From the NCBI RefSeq assembly GCF_025210435.1, contig NZ_JAOART010000055.1:1-33909 (forward strand): a stretch of DNA of 33,909 nucleotides, written 5' to 3'. A program made the translations under genes and the position numbers. Source of the stretch: Anaeromicrobium sp. (GTDB lineage: Bacteria > Bacillota > Clostridia > Peptostreptococcales > Thermotaleaceae). The notes under the pieces are model-generated. The model saw only the letters and a program-made list of their open reading frames with translations, had not been told where the DNA came from and did no database searches. How positions within the stretch are numbered: the stretch's first letter is position 1; each line of letters starts with the position of its first letter. Of this stretch, positions 1 through 7,989 are shown in pieces.

Positions 1-139
1 ATTTTCCTTTTATATATTCATCTATAAATAACACCTTAAATTCATAAGTGTATGTAATTGCACGTTCGCTAACTTTTAAAACATTTTTATTATTATTAAG
101 TTTTTTAATATCTTTTTTAGTGAATAAAATTTTGCTCAT
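1..139 (-). CDS. Partial IS3-type transposase orfA (HTH protein), 5' end only
   Basis: The minus strand starts with ATG at 139, preceded by a GGAGG ribosome site at 146-150. It stays open for 46 codons to the window edge. The protein begins MSKILFTKKDIKKL and continues through a segment reading SERAITYTYEFKVLFIDEYIKGK in part. From memory this matches the N-terminus of the helix-turn-helix orfA protein of clostridial IS3-family elements, which typically has a 'VSxxxITYTxEFKxxFI' segment. The rest of the element, including any orfB integrase, would lie to the left of the window. The inverted repeat at 179-229 is placed where the element's end is expected. Whether the transposase is intact cannot be seen. 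Confidence 0.7.
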   Translation of the reverse strand, partial: MSKILFTKKDIKKLNNNKNVLKVSERAITYTYEFKVLFIDEYIKGK

Positions 140-178
140 TTGATAGCCTCCTATTCTTATATTATATTGTATAAAAAA

Positions 179-229
179 AGTACCCATAGTCTAAACACTT
201 TTTTTCAAAGTGTCCATTCTATAGGTACC
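179..229. repeat. Inverted repeat, probable terminal end of the IS element
   Basis: An imperfect palindrome has outer arms GTACCCATAG and CTATAGGTAC and inner arms ACACTTT and AAAGTGT around a T-rich loop. It lies between the orfA start at 139 and the neighbouring gene end at 252. This is where the upstream end of an IS element reading leftward should be. It could also fold in mRNA and reduce read-through into the transposase. The exact IS boundary and any target duplication cannot be fixed without the other end. Confidence 0.5.
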
Positions 230-251
230 ATTTTATTTTTAAGGTCTCTTT

Positions 252-647
252 TTAATATAGATTAAATTTTCCTAGAGTTTCCATTTGTTTAGTTTGTTTG
301 TTTATTATATCTGACATATCCATATTAAGTCCATTACAGATACCTACTAAGTAAAATAAGTGATTACCCATTTCCTCTTCTATTTTGTCCTTGCAAGCCT
401 CACATAAATTTCCTTTTATGTGAGTATCCATGAAATTATTTAGTTCACTAAAGGAAACATCAGAAGGTATTTGTTGCTTTTGTGCATCAATTGTGACACA
501 ACCGCAGATTGTTACAGCCTTTATAATAGCTCGATTGACTTTAGAACAGCTCTCCTGGTATTTCGTGAGTAAATCTAATATACTTTTATGCCTTATTAAC
601 AGTTCATCTACTTTCTTTTGAAATTCATAGCATCTATAGTCACTCAT
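252..647 (-). CDS. Conserved hypothetical protein, 131 aa, MazG-like C-terminal helix
   Basis: This is a soluble, mostly helical protein with no signal peptide or membrane segment. The start ATG at 645-647 has an AGAGGTG ribosome site at 653-659. A CGC motif sits near residue 50 and a CEACKDKIEEEMGNH segment near residues 82-96, so three to four cysteines could bind metal. The acidic helix (EEEMGNHLFYLVGICN) loosely resembles the all-alpha pyrophosphohydrolase (MazG) signature, but the full EExxE/ExxD pair is not clear. I recall similar proteins near carD in Clostridia but cannot assign a function. It is transcribed away from carD, and the IS end lies just beyond its 3' end. Confidence 0.75.
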   Translation of the reverse strand: MSDYRCYEFQKKVDELLIRHKSILDLLTKYQESCSKVNRAIIKAVTICGCVTIDAQKQQIPSDVSFSELNNFMDTHIKGNLCEACKDKIEEEMGNHLFYLVGICNGLNMDMSDIINKQTKQMETLGKFNLY

Positions 648-885
648 ATTTTCACCTCTGATAAAATTAATAATATTATGTTTAACCTTATTTTATAATA
701 CTATTCAGAAAAAATAAAGGGTATTTGGAAATCAAACAGAAAATTATGAAAATTAATTTTAAATACCTAATACTTAAGGGGGGGGTAAAATCTTCTAATG
801 AAAGAAATCCTTATAAATTCCCATTGTATACAAGAAAAAACTATTGACATGACTAGGTTGTGTATGATAAAATTATATATTTTTC
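648..885. other. Intergenic, divergent promoter region, no gene seen
   Basis: This AT-rich stretch separates the minus-strand hypothetical from carD and holds a run of eight G at 779-786. A TTGACA at 844-849 has a plausible TAAAAT at 868-873, giving a possible second carD promoter with an 18-base spacer. I see no open frame with a ribosome site and no RNA motif that I recognise. Confidence 0.5.
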
Positions 886-914
886 TTGACTAAATTGTCA
901 AAATATTATATACT
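886..914 (+). promoter_or_regulatory. Sigma-A-type promoter of carD
   Basis: TTGACT at 886-891 and TATACT at 909-914 are separated by 17 bases, close to consensus. The start of transcription would fall near 921, about 30 bases before the carD ATG. The -35 box is one arm of a TTGAC-N6-GTCAA palindrome (886-901), which could be a repressor site or chance. Confidence 0.7.
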
Positions 915-951
915 AATTTTAGGCAACGTAAAATGTGGGAGGTTTTGCTCT

Positions 952-1428
952 ATGTTTAATATAGGCGACAAAGTGGTATATCCTATGCACGGCGCAGGTA
1001 TAATTGAGGCTGTAGAAGAAAAAGAAATCTTAGGAAAAAAGAGAAAATACTATATTATGAGAATGCCCATTGGTAATATGAAGGTTATGATTCCTTTAAA
1101 AAATGTGGAAGACGCGGGTTTAAGGGACGTTATATCTACAGATGAGGTAGATCAGGTATTAGCTGTTTTAAGTGATGATATATCAAGAATGCCAAAGAAC
1201 TGGAACAGAAGATATAGAGCAAATATGGATAAAATCCGAAGTGGTGATATATACGAAGTGGCAATGGTGGTTAGAAACCTCATGCTTAGGGATAAGGAAA
1301 AGGGCTTATCTACAGGGGAGAGAAAAATGCTTGCCAATGCAAAGCAAATATTAATAAGTGAGTTTGTATTAGCAAAGGACTTAGAAGAGAAAACTGCAGA
1401 GGAGTTAATAGATAAAGCCATATTATAA
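952..1428 (+). CDS. carD: CarD family transcriptional regulator
   Basis: A 158-aa protein of the CarD/CdnL family, which binds the RNA polymerase beta subunit through an N-terminal Tudor-like domain and stabilises open promoter complexes. The family signature is visible at the start: FNIGDKVVYPMHGAGII, followed by KKRKYYIMRMP and KVMIPLKNVE. The helical C-terminal half, with the conserved tryptophan near residue 84 (MPKNWNRRY), is also present. The frame is open from 886, but that would put the promoter inside the gene. The start chosen is ATG 952, with GGGAGG at 937-942. The gene stands alone between its own promoter and a terminator. Confidence 0.93.
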   Translation: MFNIGDKVVYPMHGAGIIEAVEEKEILGKKRKYYIMRMPIGNMKVMIPLKNVEDAGLRDVISTDEVDQVLAVLSDDISRMPKNWNRRYRANMDKIRSGDIYEVAMVVRNLMLRDKEKGLSTGERKMLANAKQILISEFVLAKDLEEKTAEELIDKAIL

Positions 1429-1439
1429 AGTTTGATTAA

Positions 1440-1470
1440 GGACGCTTATTAATATTAGCGTCCTATTTTT
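1440..1470 (+). terminator. Rho-independent terminator after carD
   Basis: The stem arms are GGACGCT (1440-1446) and AGCGTCC (1457-1463). The loop is AT-rich and a T-rich tail follows. It lies 12 bases after the carD stop. Confidence 0.8.
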
Positions 1471-1542
1471 AAATATGTGGTTGTTTTGATTATAAAATTA
1501 TATTAATATGGATATAATTAATAGATAGGAGGTGAAGGGATA

Positions 1543-2664
1543 ATGTTTAATAAAATAATCAGGGGTGCCCTAACAGTAGCAGGTGCTTCGGCAGGGTATG
1601 CATTATCTGTACTATTTGTTGATGTATGGGAAAATCAACAACTTTTTAATATACCTGATTTGACTCCCATGACGGAATTGGCCATATGGTCGGCGGGAGC
1701 TTTAATAGGAGCTATAATATTATATTTCACAACACCTTGGTTAATGTCAAAGGGTTTAAACATAGCTAATTGGTTAGAAAGAGAATTACAAAAGATACCA
1801 ACTATGGATATTATCATTGGTTCATTCGGTCTTATATTAGGTTTATTTATTGCATACTTAATTGGAGGTTTTTTAACGAACATACCAATACCTATTCTAG
1901 GAATGGCATTATCATTTGTGGTTTACATATTATTAGGTTATCTAGGTGTGAGTATTGCAACAAAAAAGAAAGATGAACTTAGCAATATAGCATCTGTCAT
2001 AAAGAAAATTCCAAATGTAAAAGAAAAAGCTCAAGCTAAAAAAGTGGAAGGAGCTTTGCCTAAAGTATTAGATACAAGTGTTATTATAGATGGAAGAATA
2101 GCAGATATTACCCAAACGGGCTTTATAGAAGGGCCCTTAGTCATACCAGAATTTGTTTTAGAGGAATTAAGACATATAGCAGACTCATCGGATAGTTTAA
2201 AAAGGACAAGGGGTAGAAGAGGTCTTGATATATTGAATAAAATTCAAAAGGAAACAAAGGCTGAAGTAATTATAACGGATAAGGATTTTGAAGAGGTTTC
2301 TGAGGTAGACATTAAGCTACTTAGATTAGCTCAATTCATGTCTGGAAAAGTAGTTACTAACGATTATAACCTAAATAAGGTTGCAGAATTACAAGGAGTA
2401 CCTGTACTTAATATAAACGAATTGGCAAATGCTGTAAAACCAGTAGTCTTGCCAGGTGAAGAAATGGTAGTCCATGTGATTAAAGAAGGTAAGGAATCTG
2501 GTCAAGGGGTAGCTTATTTAGATGATGGTACTATGATAGTTGTGGAAGGTGGAAGAAAACACATTGGTCAAACTATGGGTGTACTAGTAACTAGTGTACT
2601 ACAGACAGCGGCAGGTAGAATGATCTTTGCTAAACCTAAAGGGATTGTAGATAAAACGGCATAA
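1543..2664 (+). CDS. Membrane-anchored PIN/TRAM domain protein, YacL-like
   Basis: The 373-aa protein has about four hydrophobic segments near residues 9-27, 46-64, 89-110 and 115-138. A cytoplasmic PIN nuclease-fold domain follows (about 174-290). Its expected acidic residues appear in [10 protein letters not shown] (D177), PEFVLEEL (E207/E208), the D256 region and VTNDYN (D274). A TRAM domain is at about 303-364. PIN domains are Mg-dependent ribonucleases; B. subtilis YacL has this architecture and lies just before ispD, as here. The ribosome site is AGGAGGTG before ATG 1543. A TATAAT at 1513-1518 is a likely -10 box, although its -35 is weak. The RNA target is unknown. Confidence 0.92.
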   Translation: MFNKIIRGALTVAGASAGYALSVLFVDVWENQQLFNIPDLTPMTELAIWSAGALIGAIILYFTTPWLMSKGLNIANWLERELQKIPTMDIIIGSFGLILGLFIAYLIGGFLTNIPIPILGMALSFVVYILLGYLGVSIATKKKDELSNIASVIKKIPNVKEKAQAKKVEGALPKVLDTSVIIDGRIADITQTGFIEGPLVIPEFVLEELRHIADSSDSLKRTRGRRGLDILNKIQKETKAEVIITDKDFEEVSEVDIKLLRLAQFMSGKVVTNDYNLNKVAELQGVPVLNINELANAVKPVVLPGEEMVVHVIKEGKESGQGVAYLDDGTMIVVEGGRKHIGQTMGVLVTSVLQTAAGRMIFAKPKGIVDKTA

Positions 2665-2675
2665 TATATAATACT

Positions 2676-2704
2676 AAAAACCTGGCATGTTGCCAGGTTT
2701 TTTC
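2676..2704 (+). terminator. Rho-independent terminator between the PIN/TRAM gene and ispD
   Basis: Stem arms CCTGGCA (2681-2687) and TGCCAGG (2691-2697) enclose a 3-base loop. A run of T follows and A's precede the stem. It separates the PIN/TRAM transcript from ispD, which has a TATAAT-like box at 2768-2773. Confidence 0.88.
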
Positions 2705-2792
2705 ACGTTATAGGAAATTATATGGACTTGAAAATATATATTAAAAATGTTATTTTAACCTATAGAGTATAATTTTTTAAAGGAGCAAGAAT

Positions 2793-3488
2793 ATGAATAC
2801 AGCAATTATTTTAGCGGCAGGAAAAGGGAGCAGGATGAAGGCTCAACTTAATAAACAATACTTGATATTAAAGGAAAAGCCTATTTTAGCCCATACCATA
2901 AGTGTTTTTGAAGAAAGTTCTCTAATAGATGAAATAATCCTTGTCATTGGTGAATTTGAACATGAACTTTGTAAAAATAAAATATTAGATAAATATAAAT
3001 TCAAGAAAGTAAAAAAAATAATAAGTGGTGGGAAAGAAAGACAGGATTCTGTACTAAACGGTATAAAGGCAGTGAATGAAAAGACAGATATAGTACTAAT
3101 ACATGATGGAGCAAGACCCCTTATTACTAGGAAGATAATAAAAAAGTGTGTTGATTCTGCTAAAAAACATGGAGCCGCATCGGCAGGAGTTCCCATAAAA
3201 GAAACCATAAAAATTATGGGAAAGGATAAGTTTGTAAAATACACCCCAAAGAGAGAAGATGTATGGGTAACTCAAACGCCACAGGCCTTTAGGATAGATG
3301 TTATTAAAAGGGCCCATGAATTTGCCATAGAACAAGAGGTACTAGGTACAGACGATGCCATGCTAGTGGAACATATGGGTGAACATGTTAAAATGGTAGA
3401 AGGAGATTATGAAAATATAAAGATAACTACTCCTGATGATTTAATAACGGCAGAAGCAATACTTGGACATAAGAGAAAAAGAAGATAA
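2793..3488 (+). CDS. ispD: 2-C-methyl-D-erythritol 4-phosphate cytidylyltransferase
   Basis: IspD transfers CMP from CTP to methylerythritol phosphate in the non-mevalonate isoprenoid pathway. The 231-aa length is typical. Visible motifs are the nucleotide-binding loop IILAAGKGSRM (residues 5-15), the conserved GGKERQDSV segment, VLIHDGARPLI, and the late TDDAMLVE motif. The start ATG 2793 has AAGGAG at 2779-2784. The partner gene ispF is not adjacent but lies 20 kb downstream at 24026, with a metabolic cluster between them. The gene ends exactly where a palindromic repeat begins. Confidence 0.95.
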   Translation: MNTAIILAAGKGSRMKAQLNKQYLILKEKPILAHTISVFEESSLIDEIILVIGEFEHELCKNKILDKYKFKKVKKIISGGKERQDSVLNGIKAVNEKTDIVLIHDGARPLITRKIIKKCVDSAKKHGAASAGVPIKETIKIMGKDKFVKYTPKREDVWVTQTPQAFRIDVIKRAHEFAIEQEVLGTDDAMLVEHMGEHVKMVEGDYENIKITTPDDLITAEAILGHKRKRR

Positions 3489-3644
3489 GGCATATGAAAG
3501 AAATAAACTAGTCAATTTCCTGAAGAATTTGGATTATTTTCGAGGCATGGTGAGTGAGCATATTGAACATATGTAAGCGATTCCATAACGAAGAAAATAA
3601 TTTAAATAACCAGTGAAATGACTAATTTATTTTTTGAATATGCC
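3489..3644. repeat. 156-bp imperfect palindromic repeat (MITE- or REP-like)
   Basis: The left arm (3489-3522) and right arm (3611-3644) are reverse complements over about 34 bases with some mismatches. Both outer ends read GGCATAT. A second, inner pair is GGATTATTTTCG against CGAAGAAAATAATT. The core holds CATATTGAACATATG. No open frame is present. The element begins directly after the ispD stop. A partial relative of the right arm appears at 29469-29497 (23 of 28 bases equal), which suggests a dispersed repeat family. A structured RNA is an alternative. Confidence 0.6.
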
Positions 3645-3653
3645 TAAATACGA

Positions 3654-3684
3654 AACTCCTAAGGATATCCTTAGGAGTTTTTTT
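3654..3684 (+). terminator. Rho-independent terminator after ispD
   Basis: A perfect palindrome, AACTCCTAAGGAT joined directly to its complement (3654-3679), is followed by T7. It closes the ispD transcript after the palindromic repeat. Confidence 0.88.
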
Positions 3685-3810
3685 ATACATAAAGGGTTTC
3701 ACAAGAATTTGGTAGAAAATGTACTAAATTAGAATTAATGGAATAAAATGTAAGATACAATTCATACCACTTAAAAGGGCATAGATACTGGGATTTATCT
3801 AATTCCATCT

Positions 3811-3827
3811 TGGCATAATCATTGCTA
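3811..3827 (+). promoter_or_regulatory. Sigma-54-type -24/-12 promoter before the LevR-like regulator
   Basis: TGGCATAATCATTGCTA matches the sigma-54 consensus TGGCAC-N5-TTGCA with the correct 12-base step between GG and GC. It lies 23 bases before the regulator ATG. A near-identical site lies at 15777-15793. A TAGATA-N8-TATCTA inverted repeat (3782-3801) just upstream may bind a helper or activator, but this is speculative. The regulator probably activates its own unit. Confidence 0.78.
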
Positions 3828-3850
3828 ATAATTTATGTAGGAGGTATTTT

Positions 3851-6724
3851 ATGAAAGAGAAACTGAAAAGTCTAATAGAAAATGAAAATAAGTTTGATCC
3901 CCTTACTGATTCTAAATTGGCAAAGGCTTTAAATACCAATCGGGAAAAGGTTACTAAAATAAGAAAAGAACTTAATATATTAGACTCTAGGCAAAGGAAG
4001 AAACCCTATATCATAAAAAGTATGGAAAATATACTACATAAAAATCCTAACATATCTGAGAGAGATTTAACGGATAGACTTAGAAATATTGGTTTTCAAG
4101 TTTCAAGACATTCCATAAGGGAGATAAAAAAAGAAGTGAAAAATCATGGTAAAGTTAAACCTAAGAGGATGGAGAGGCAAGTAGATGAATTTCAATCTCT
4201 AATAGGTTATAGGGGAAGTCTAAAGCCCTATATACAACAGGCTAAGGCTGCCATGTTATACCCTCCCCGTGGTCTTCACACTCTTATATTAGGCCCTACA
4301 GGGGTTGGAAAAAGTGAATTGGCAGATGGTATGTTTAGATTTGCAAAGAAATCTAAAATGATCCAAAAGGGTGACCAGATGGTTATATTTAATTGTGCCG
4401 ATTATGCAGATAATCCCCAATTATTAATGTCTCAACTATTTGGATATGCAAAGGGAGCTTTCACAGGAGCATTATCAGATAAGGAAGGTCTTGTTGAAAG
4501 GGCAGATGGGAGCATACTATTTTTAGATGAGGTCCATAGATTACCTCCAGAGGGGCAGGAATTATTATTTCATTTAATAGACAGGGGAAAATTTAGAAGA
4601 TTAGGTGAGAGCAACTATATGAGGAGTGCCCAAATAACCATAATAGCAGCCACTACAGAAAATGCAGATTCAATTTTATTATCTACCTTTAGGAGAAGAA
4701 TACCTATGGTCATAGAACTACCCCCTTTAAACAAGAGACCTATGAATGAAAGATTTCACATAATAAAGACCTTTTTTAGAAAAGAGGCAGACAGAATAAA
4801 TAATACTATAAGAATAAATAACAACGTCCTTAGGGCATTTCTATTATACGATTGTGTTGGAAATGTGGGTCAATTAAGAAGTGATATACAGGTAAGTTGT
4901 GCAAAAGGGTTCTTAAATTTTGTCACAAATAATTTGAAGATTCTCCAAATAACTGTTGATGATATACCACTATACACAAAAAAAGGCCTCCTTAAAAATA
5001 AAAATTATAGAAATGATATGGAAAAAATCATGGGCATTGAAGACTTCATAGCCTATCCGTCACAAGAAAAGAGAGAGCTCAAATCCTATGAGGATAACTA
5101 TATAATGCCTAGTGAAATCTATGGATATATAGAGAAGCGATATGAAGAATTAAAAAATAAATTTAAAGATCAAGATGTGATTAATTACATAATAGGTAAC
5201 GAGATGGAAAAGGAAGTGAATAAATTATTCAATAGATTCCATTCCCATGTAAAACCTATAGAAAAGAAAGACCTTATTAGTATTGTGGGAATAGAAATTA
5301 TAGATGTGGTGGAGAAAATACTAAAGATTGCAAAAAAGAACTTGATGATCAATACGGATTATTTGTACTATGTTTTAGCCATTCATCTAAATTCTACTAT
5401 AGAGAGAATAAGAGAGGGAAAAGAAACTAAAAATCCACGGTTAAAAAATATAAAGAATAAGTATTTAAAAGAATATATGGTAGCTAAAATGATGGTACAA
5501 GTGATCAACAGAGATTTGGCCATCAATTTATCAGAAGATGAAATAGGGTTTATAGCCATGTATTTAGGCACTATAACTAAAAAGGATGAGAATATATGTA
5601 AGGGAAGAGTGGGAGTATTAGTGGCTACCCATGGAGATGCATCCTATGCCATGATAGATGTGGCCAATAGATTGTTAGGTGTAAATTTTGCAAAGGCTGT
5701 AAATATGTCACTAGAGGAATCGCCAGAAAGGGCATTAGTTAGAACTACTGAAATGGTTAAGAAAATGGATGAAGGTAAGGGCGTGCTAATTTTAGTTGAT
5801 ATGGGTTCTCTAGTTACATTTGGAGAAATAATTACTAAAAAGACTAATATTAAAACTAGATCCATATCTAGGGTGGATACGGTCATGTTAATGGAGGCCA
5901 TAAGAAAGGCCATACTACCAGAATCTAATCTAGATGAAATAGCAGATTCCTTAGAAGAAGCTCCTAAATACCTATGCCGTTTAACTAAAGAACACCATTT
6001 AGGCAATGGAAAGGAGAAGGCCCTATTGGCCATGTGCATAACGGGAGAGGGAGCAGCCCTTAAGATAAAGGAACTATTAACTAACATAACATATAAATAT
6101 AATTTAAAAATAATTACCATGGGAGCCATGGAACCAAACATGGATGGTGCCATAGATGAAATAAGAAAAAAATATGATCTAATTGGTGTAGTAGGAACAA
6201 TAAATCCTAATATAGATCATATGGAGTATATATCTTTAGAAGAGATCATTAATAAAAAGGGATTAAAACGTTTAGAAATTCTCATACAAGAAAATAAAGA
6301 AACCAATTATCAAAGCCTAATAGATGAAAAATTAGTATTTAATAATTTAAATGTAAAATCTAAGGAAGAACTCATAGATATATTAGGTAGAGAATTGAAA
6401 AAAAATGATTATGTTAAAGATCATTATGTAAAAACCATATGGGACAGGGAGAATATAGGTACTACCTACTTTACCAATTTTATAGCCATACCCCATGGAG
6501 ACCCTAAGTATGTGAAAAAACCTGTCATATGTGTTGCTTCACTAAGTAATCCCATTAAGTGGGGAGATGACTCAGTAAAAATAGTATTTTTATTATGCTT
6601 AAAGGCTGAAAATATGAATGGAATCATAAATCTCCAAAGACTATGTGAAGATGAGGACAATATAAAAATTATTTTAAAAGGTAATAAAGAGGAGATGGTT
6701 AAATTCCTAGAGGTTAGATTATAG
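3851..6724 (+). CDS. LevR-like sigma-54 activator with PTS regulatory domains
   Basis: The 957-aa activator begins with a helix-turn-helix-like region (about 1-100). Next is a sigma-54 AAA+ domain (about 112-375) with Walker A GPTGVGKS (148-155), the sigma-54 contact loop GAFTGA (202-207) and Walker B ILFLDE (222-227). A PRD domain (about 425-580) has its phosphorylatable histidine in AIHLNSTIERI (H512). A mannose-type EIIA module has VATHGD (H594). An EIIB-like module has CITGEG (C729). A fructose-type EIIA module has IPHG (H882). LevR-family proteins activate PTS operons and are controlled by phosphorylation from HPr and EIIB. The last EIIA-Fru-like module, where LevR usually has PRD2, is notable. 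The start has AGGAGG at 3839-3844. Confidence 0.93.
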   Translation: MKEKLKSLIENENKFDPLTDSKLAKALNTNREKVTKIRKELNILDSRQRKKPYIIKSMENILHKNPNISERDLTDRLRNIGFQVSRHSIREIKKEVKNHGKVKPKRMERQVDEFQSLIGYRGSLKPYIQQAKAAMLYPPRGLHTLILGPTGVGKSELADGMFRFAKKSKMIQKGDQMVIFNCADYADNPQLLMSQLFGYAKGAFTGALSDKEGLVERADGSILFLDEVHRLPPEGQELLFHLIDRGKFRRLGESNYMRSAQITIIAATTENADSILLSTFRRRIPMVIELPPLNKRPMNERFHIIKTFFRKEADRINNTIRINNNVLRAFLLYDCVGNVGQLRSDIQVSCAKGFLNFVTNNLKILQITVDDIPLYTKKGLLKNKNYRNDMEKIMGIEDFIAYPSQEKRELKSYEDNYIMPSEIYGYIEKRYEELKNKFKDQDVINYIIGNEMEKEVNKLFNRFHSHVKPIEKKDLISIVGIEIIDVVEKILKIAKKNLMINTDYLYYVLAIHLNSTIERIREGKETKNPRLKNIKNKYLKEYMVAKMMVQVINRDLAINLSEDEIGFIAMYLGTITKKDENICKGRVGVLVATHGDASYAMIDVANRLLGVNFAKAVNMSLEESPERALVRTTEMVKKMDEGKGVLILVDMGSLVTFGEIITKKTNIKTRSISRVDTVMLMEAIRKAILPESNLDEIADSLEEAPKYLCRLTKEHHLGNGKEKALLAMCITGEGAALKIKELLTNITYKYNLKIITMGAMEPNMDGAIDEIRKKYDLIGVVGTINPNIDHMEYISLEEIINKKGLKRLEILIQENKETNYQSLIDEKLVFNNLNVKSKEELIDILGRELKKNDYVKDHYVKTIWDRENIGTTYFTNFIAIPHGDPKYVKKPVICVASLSNPIKWGDDSVKIVFLLCLKAENMNGIINLQRLCEDEDNIKIILKGNKEEMVKFLEVRL

Positions 6725-6798
6725 ATTTGTCATGGGAATAATAGCTTTATGTGGGCCTGATTCAGGAAAAGATATAAAAATTAAGAGGGGGAATTTAT

Positions 6799-7971
6799 AT
6801 GAAAAATTTTGATTTTTCTGTACCTACTAAGGTTTTATTTGGAGAAGGAAAATTAAATGAACTTAAAGATTATCTTGGGAATATGGGTAAAAAGGGATTA
6901 TTAGTTACAGGTAAAAGTAGTATGAGAAAAACTGGAGTTTTAGACAGGGTTATTAAATTAGGGAAAGAATCAGGAGTAGAGATAATAGTAAATGAAGGTG
7001 TAGAGCCAAATCCTACTAGTGATTATATTAATCACATGAGCAAATTAGTAAGGAAAGAAGGATGTGATTTTTTAATAGGTCTAGGTGGAGGAAGTCCTAT
7101 GGACGCAGCTAAAGCCATAAGTTTACTTGCTATTAATGATGGAGTCATAGAAGATTATCTACCAGGGGGAAAATATGAAGATATGGCAAATGTGCTAGGG
7201 GCCCTTCCTATAGTAGCAATTACTACTACAGCAGGAACAGGGTCAGAGGTGACTATGTTTTCTGTTATAACCAATAAGAAAACTAAAGAAAAGCCTGGAA
7301 TTGGTCACCAATGTTTATTCCCAGTTTTATCTATAATAGATCCAGAACTTATGGTTAGTGTACCTAAGCACATTACCTTATCTACGGGAGTAGATGTTTT
7401 ATTCCATGCCCTAGAAGCTTATATATGTACAGTTGCCACACCTCTTACAGATATGTATGCCCTAGAGGCTATTAAATTAGTTCTAGAAAACCTAGGAGAT
7501 GTCCTAGAGGATGGTTCTAATCTGGAGAAAAGAAGTAAGGTTGCATGGGCAAATACATTGGCAGGTATGGCCATTGTTCAAGCTAGTACTGTGGGAATCC
7601 ACGGTATGGGTCATCCTATAGGAGGACACACTAATTCACCCCATGGAATGACTATGGCAGCCCTTGGAAAAGCCTTTTTAGATAAAACTTATGATGGAGA
7701 TATAGACCGTTATAGTAATATTACTAAGATTTTAGGATATGACTGTGAAGGCCTTAGTAAAAAAGAGTGTGCAGCTAAATCTGGAGAAGCATTACAAAGG
7801 GTATTAGATAGATTTGGAGCCCATGTAACCATATCTGATTTAGGTGTGAAAGAGGATATGATAGAGACTTTAGCAAAGGATGCCTTTAAAACCATGGGTG
7901 GATGTATGGCCGTTAGTTTAAAGGAGTTAGATGTGGAAGATGCCATAAGTATTTATAAGAGTTCCTTATAG
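6799..7971 (+). CDS. Iron-containing alcohol dehydrogenase
   Basis: The 390-aa group III dehydrogenase oxidises an alcohol or reduces an aldehyde or ketone with NAD(P). It shows the dinucleotide motif GGGSPMDAAK (96-105), the TTTAGTGSEVT signature (142-152) and metal ligands in the family spacing: D199, H203, H268 and H282 (DVLFH, HGMGHPIGGH, PHGM). The ribosome site AGAGGGGG lies before ATG 6799. It sits 74 bases after the regulator, with no promoter or terminator seen between, so it is likely in the same sigma-54 unit. Its neighbours suggest a polyol or sugar-alcohol substrate, but the exact compound cannot be read from sequence. Confidence 0.92.
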   Translation: MKNFDFSVPTKVLFGEGKLNELKDYLGNMGKKGLLVTGKSSMRKTGVLDRVIKLGKESGVEIIVNEGVEPNPTSDYINHMSKLVRKEGCDFLIGLGGGSPMDAAKAISLLAINDGVIEDYLPGGKYEDMANVLGALPIVAITTTAGTGSEVTMFSVITNKKTKEKPGIGHQCLFPVLSIIDPELMVSVPKHITLSTGVDVLFHALEAYICTVATPLTDMYALEAIKLVLENLGDVLEDGSNLEKRSKVAWANTLAGMAIVQASTVGIHGMGHPIGGHTNSPHGMTMAALGKAFLDKTYDGDIDRYSNITKILGYDCEGLSKKECAAKSGEALQRVLDRFGAHVTISDLGVKEDMIETLAKDAFKTMGGCMAVSLKELDVEDAISIYKSSL

Positions 7972-7989
7972 ATAAAGTGGGGTGATAGG

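Noticed and set aside
886-951. Longer carD reading from 886
   Set aside because: The extra 22 codons would include the promoter and have no ribosome site. ATG 952 follows GGGAGG and matches the family start.
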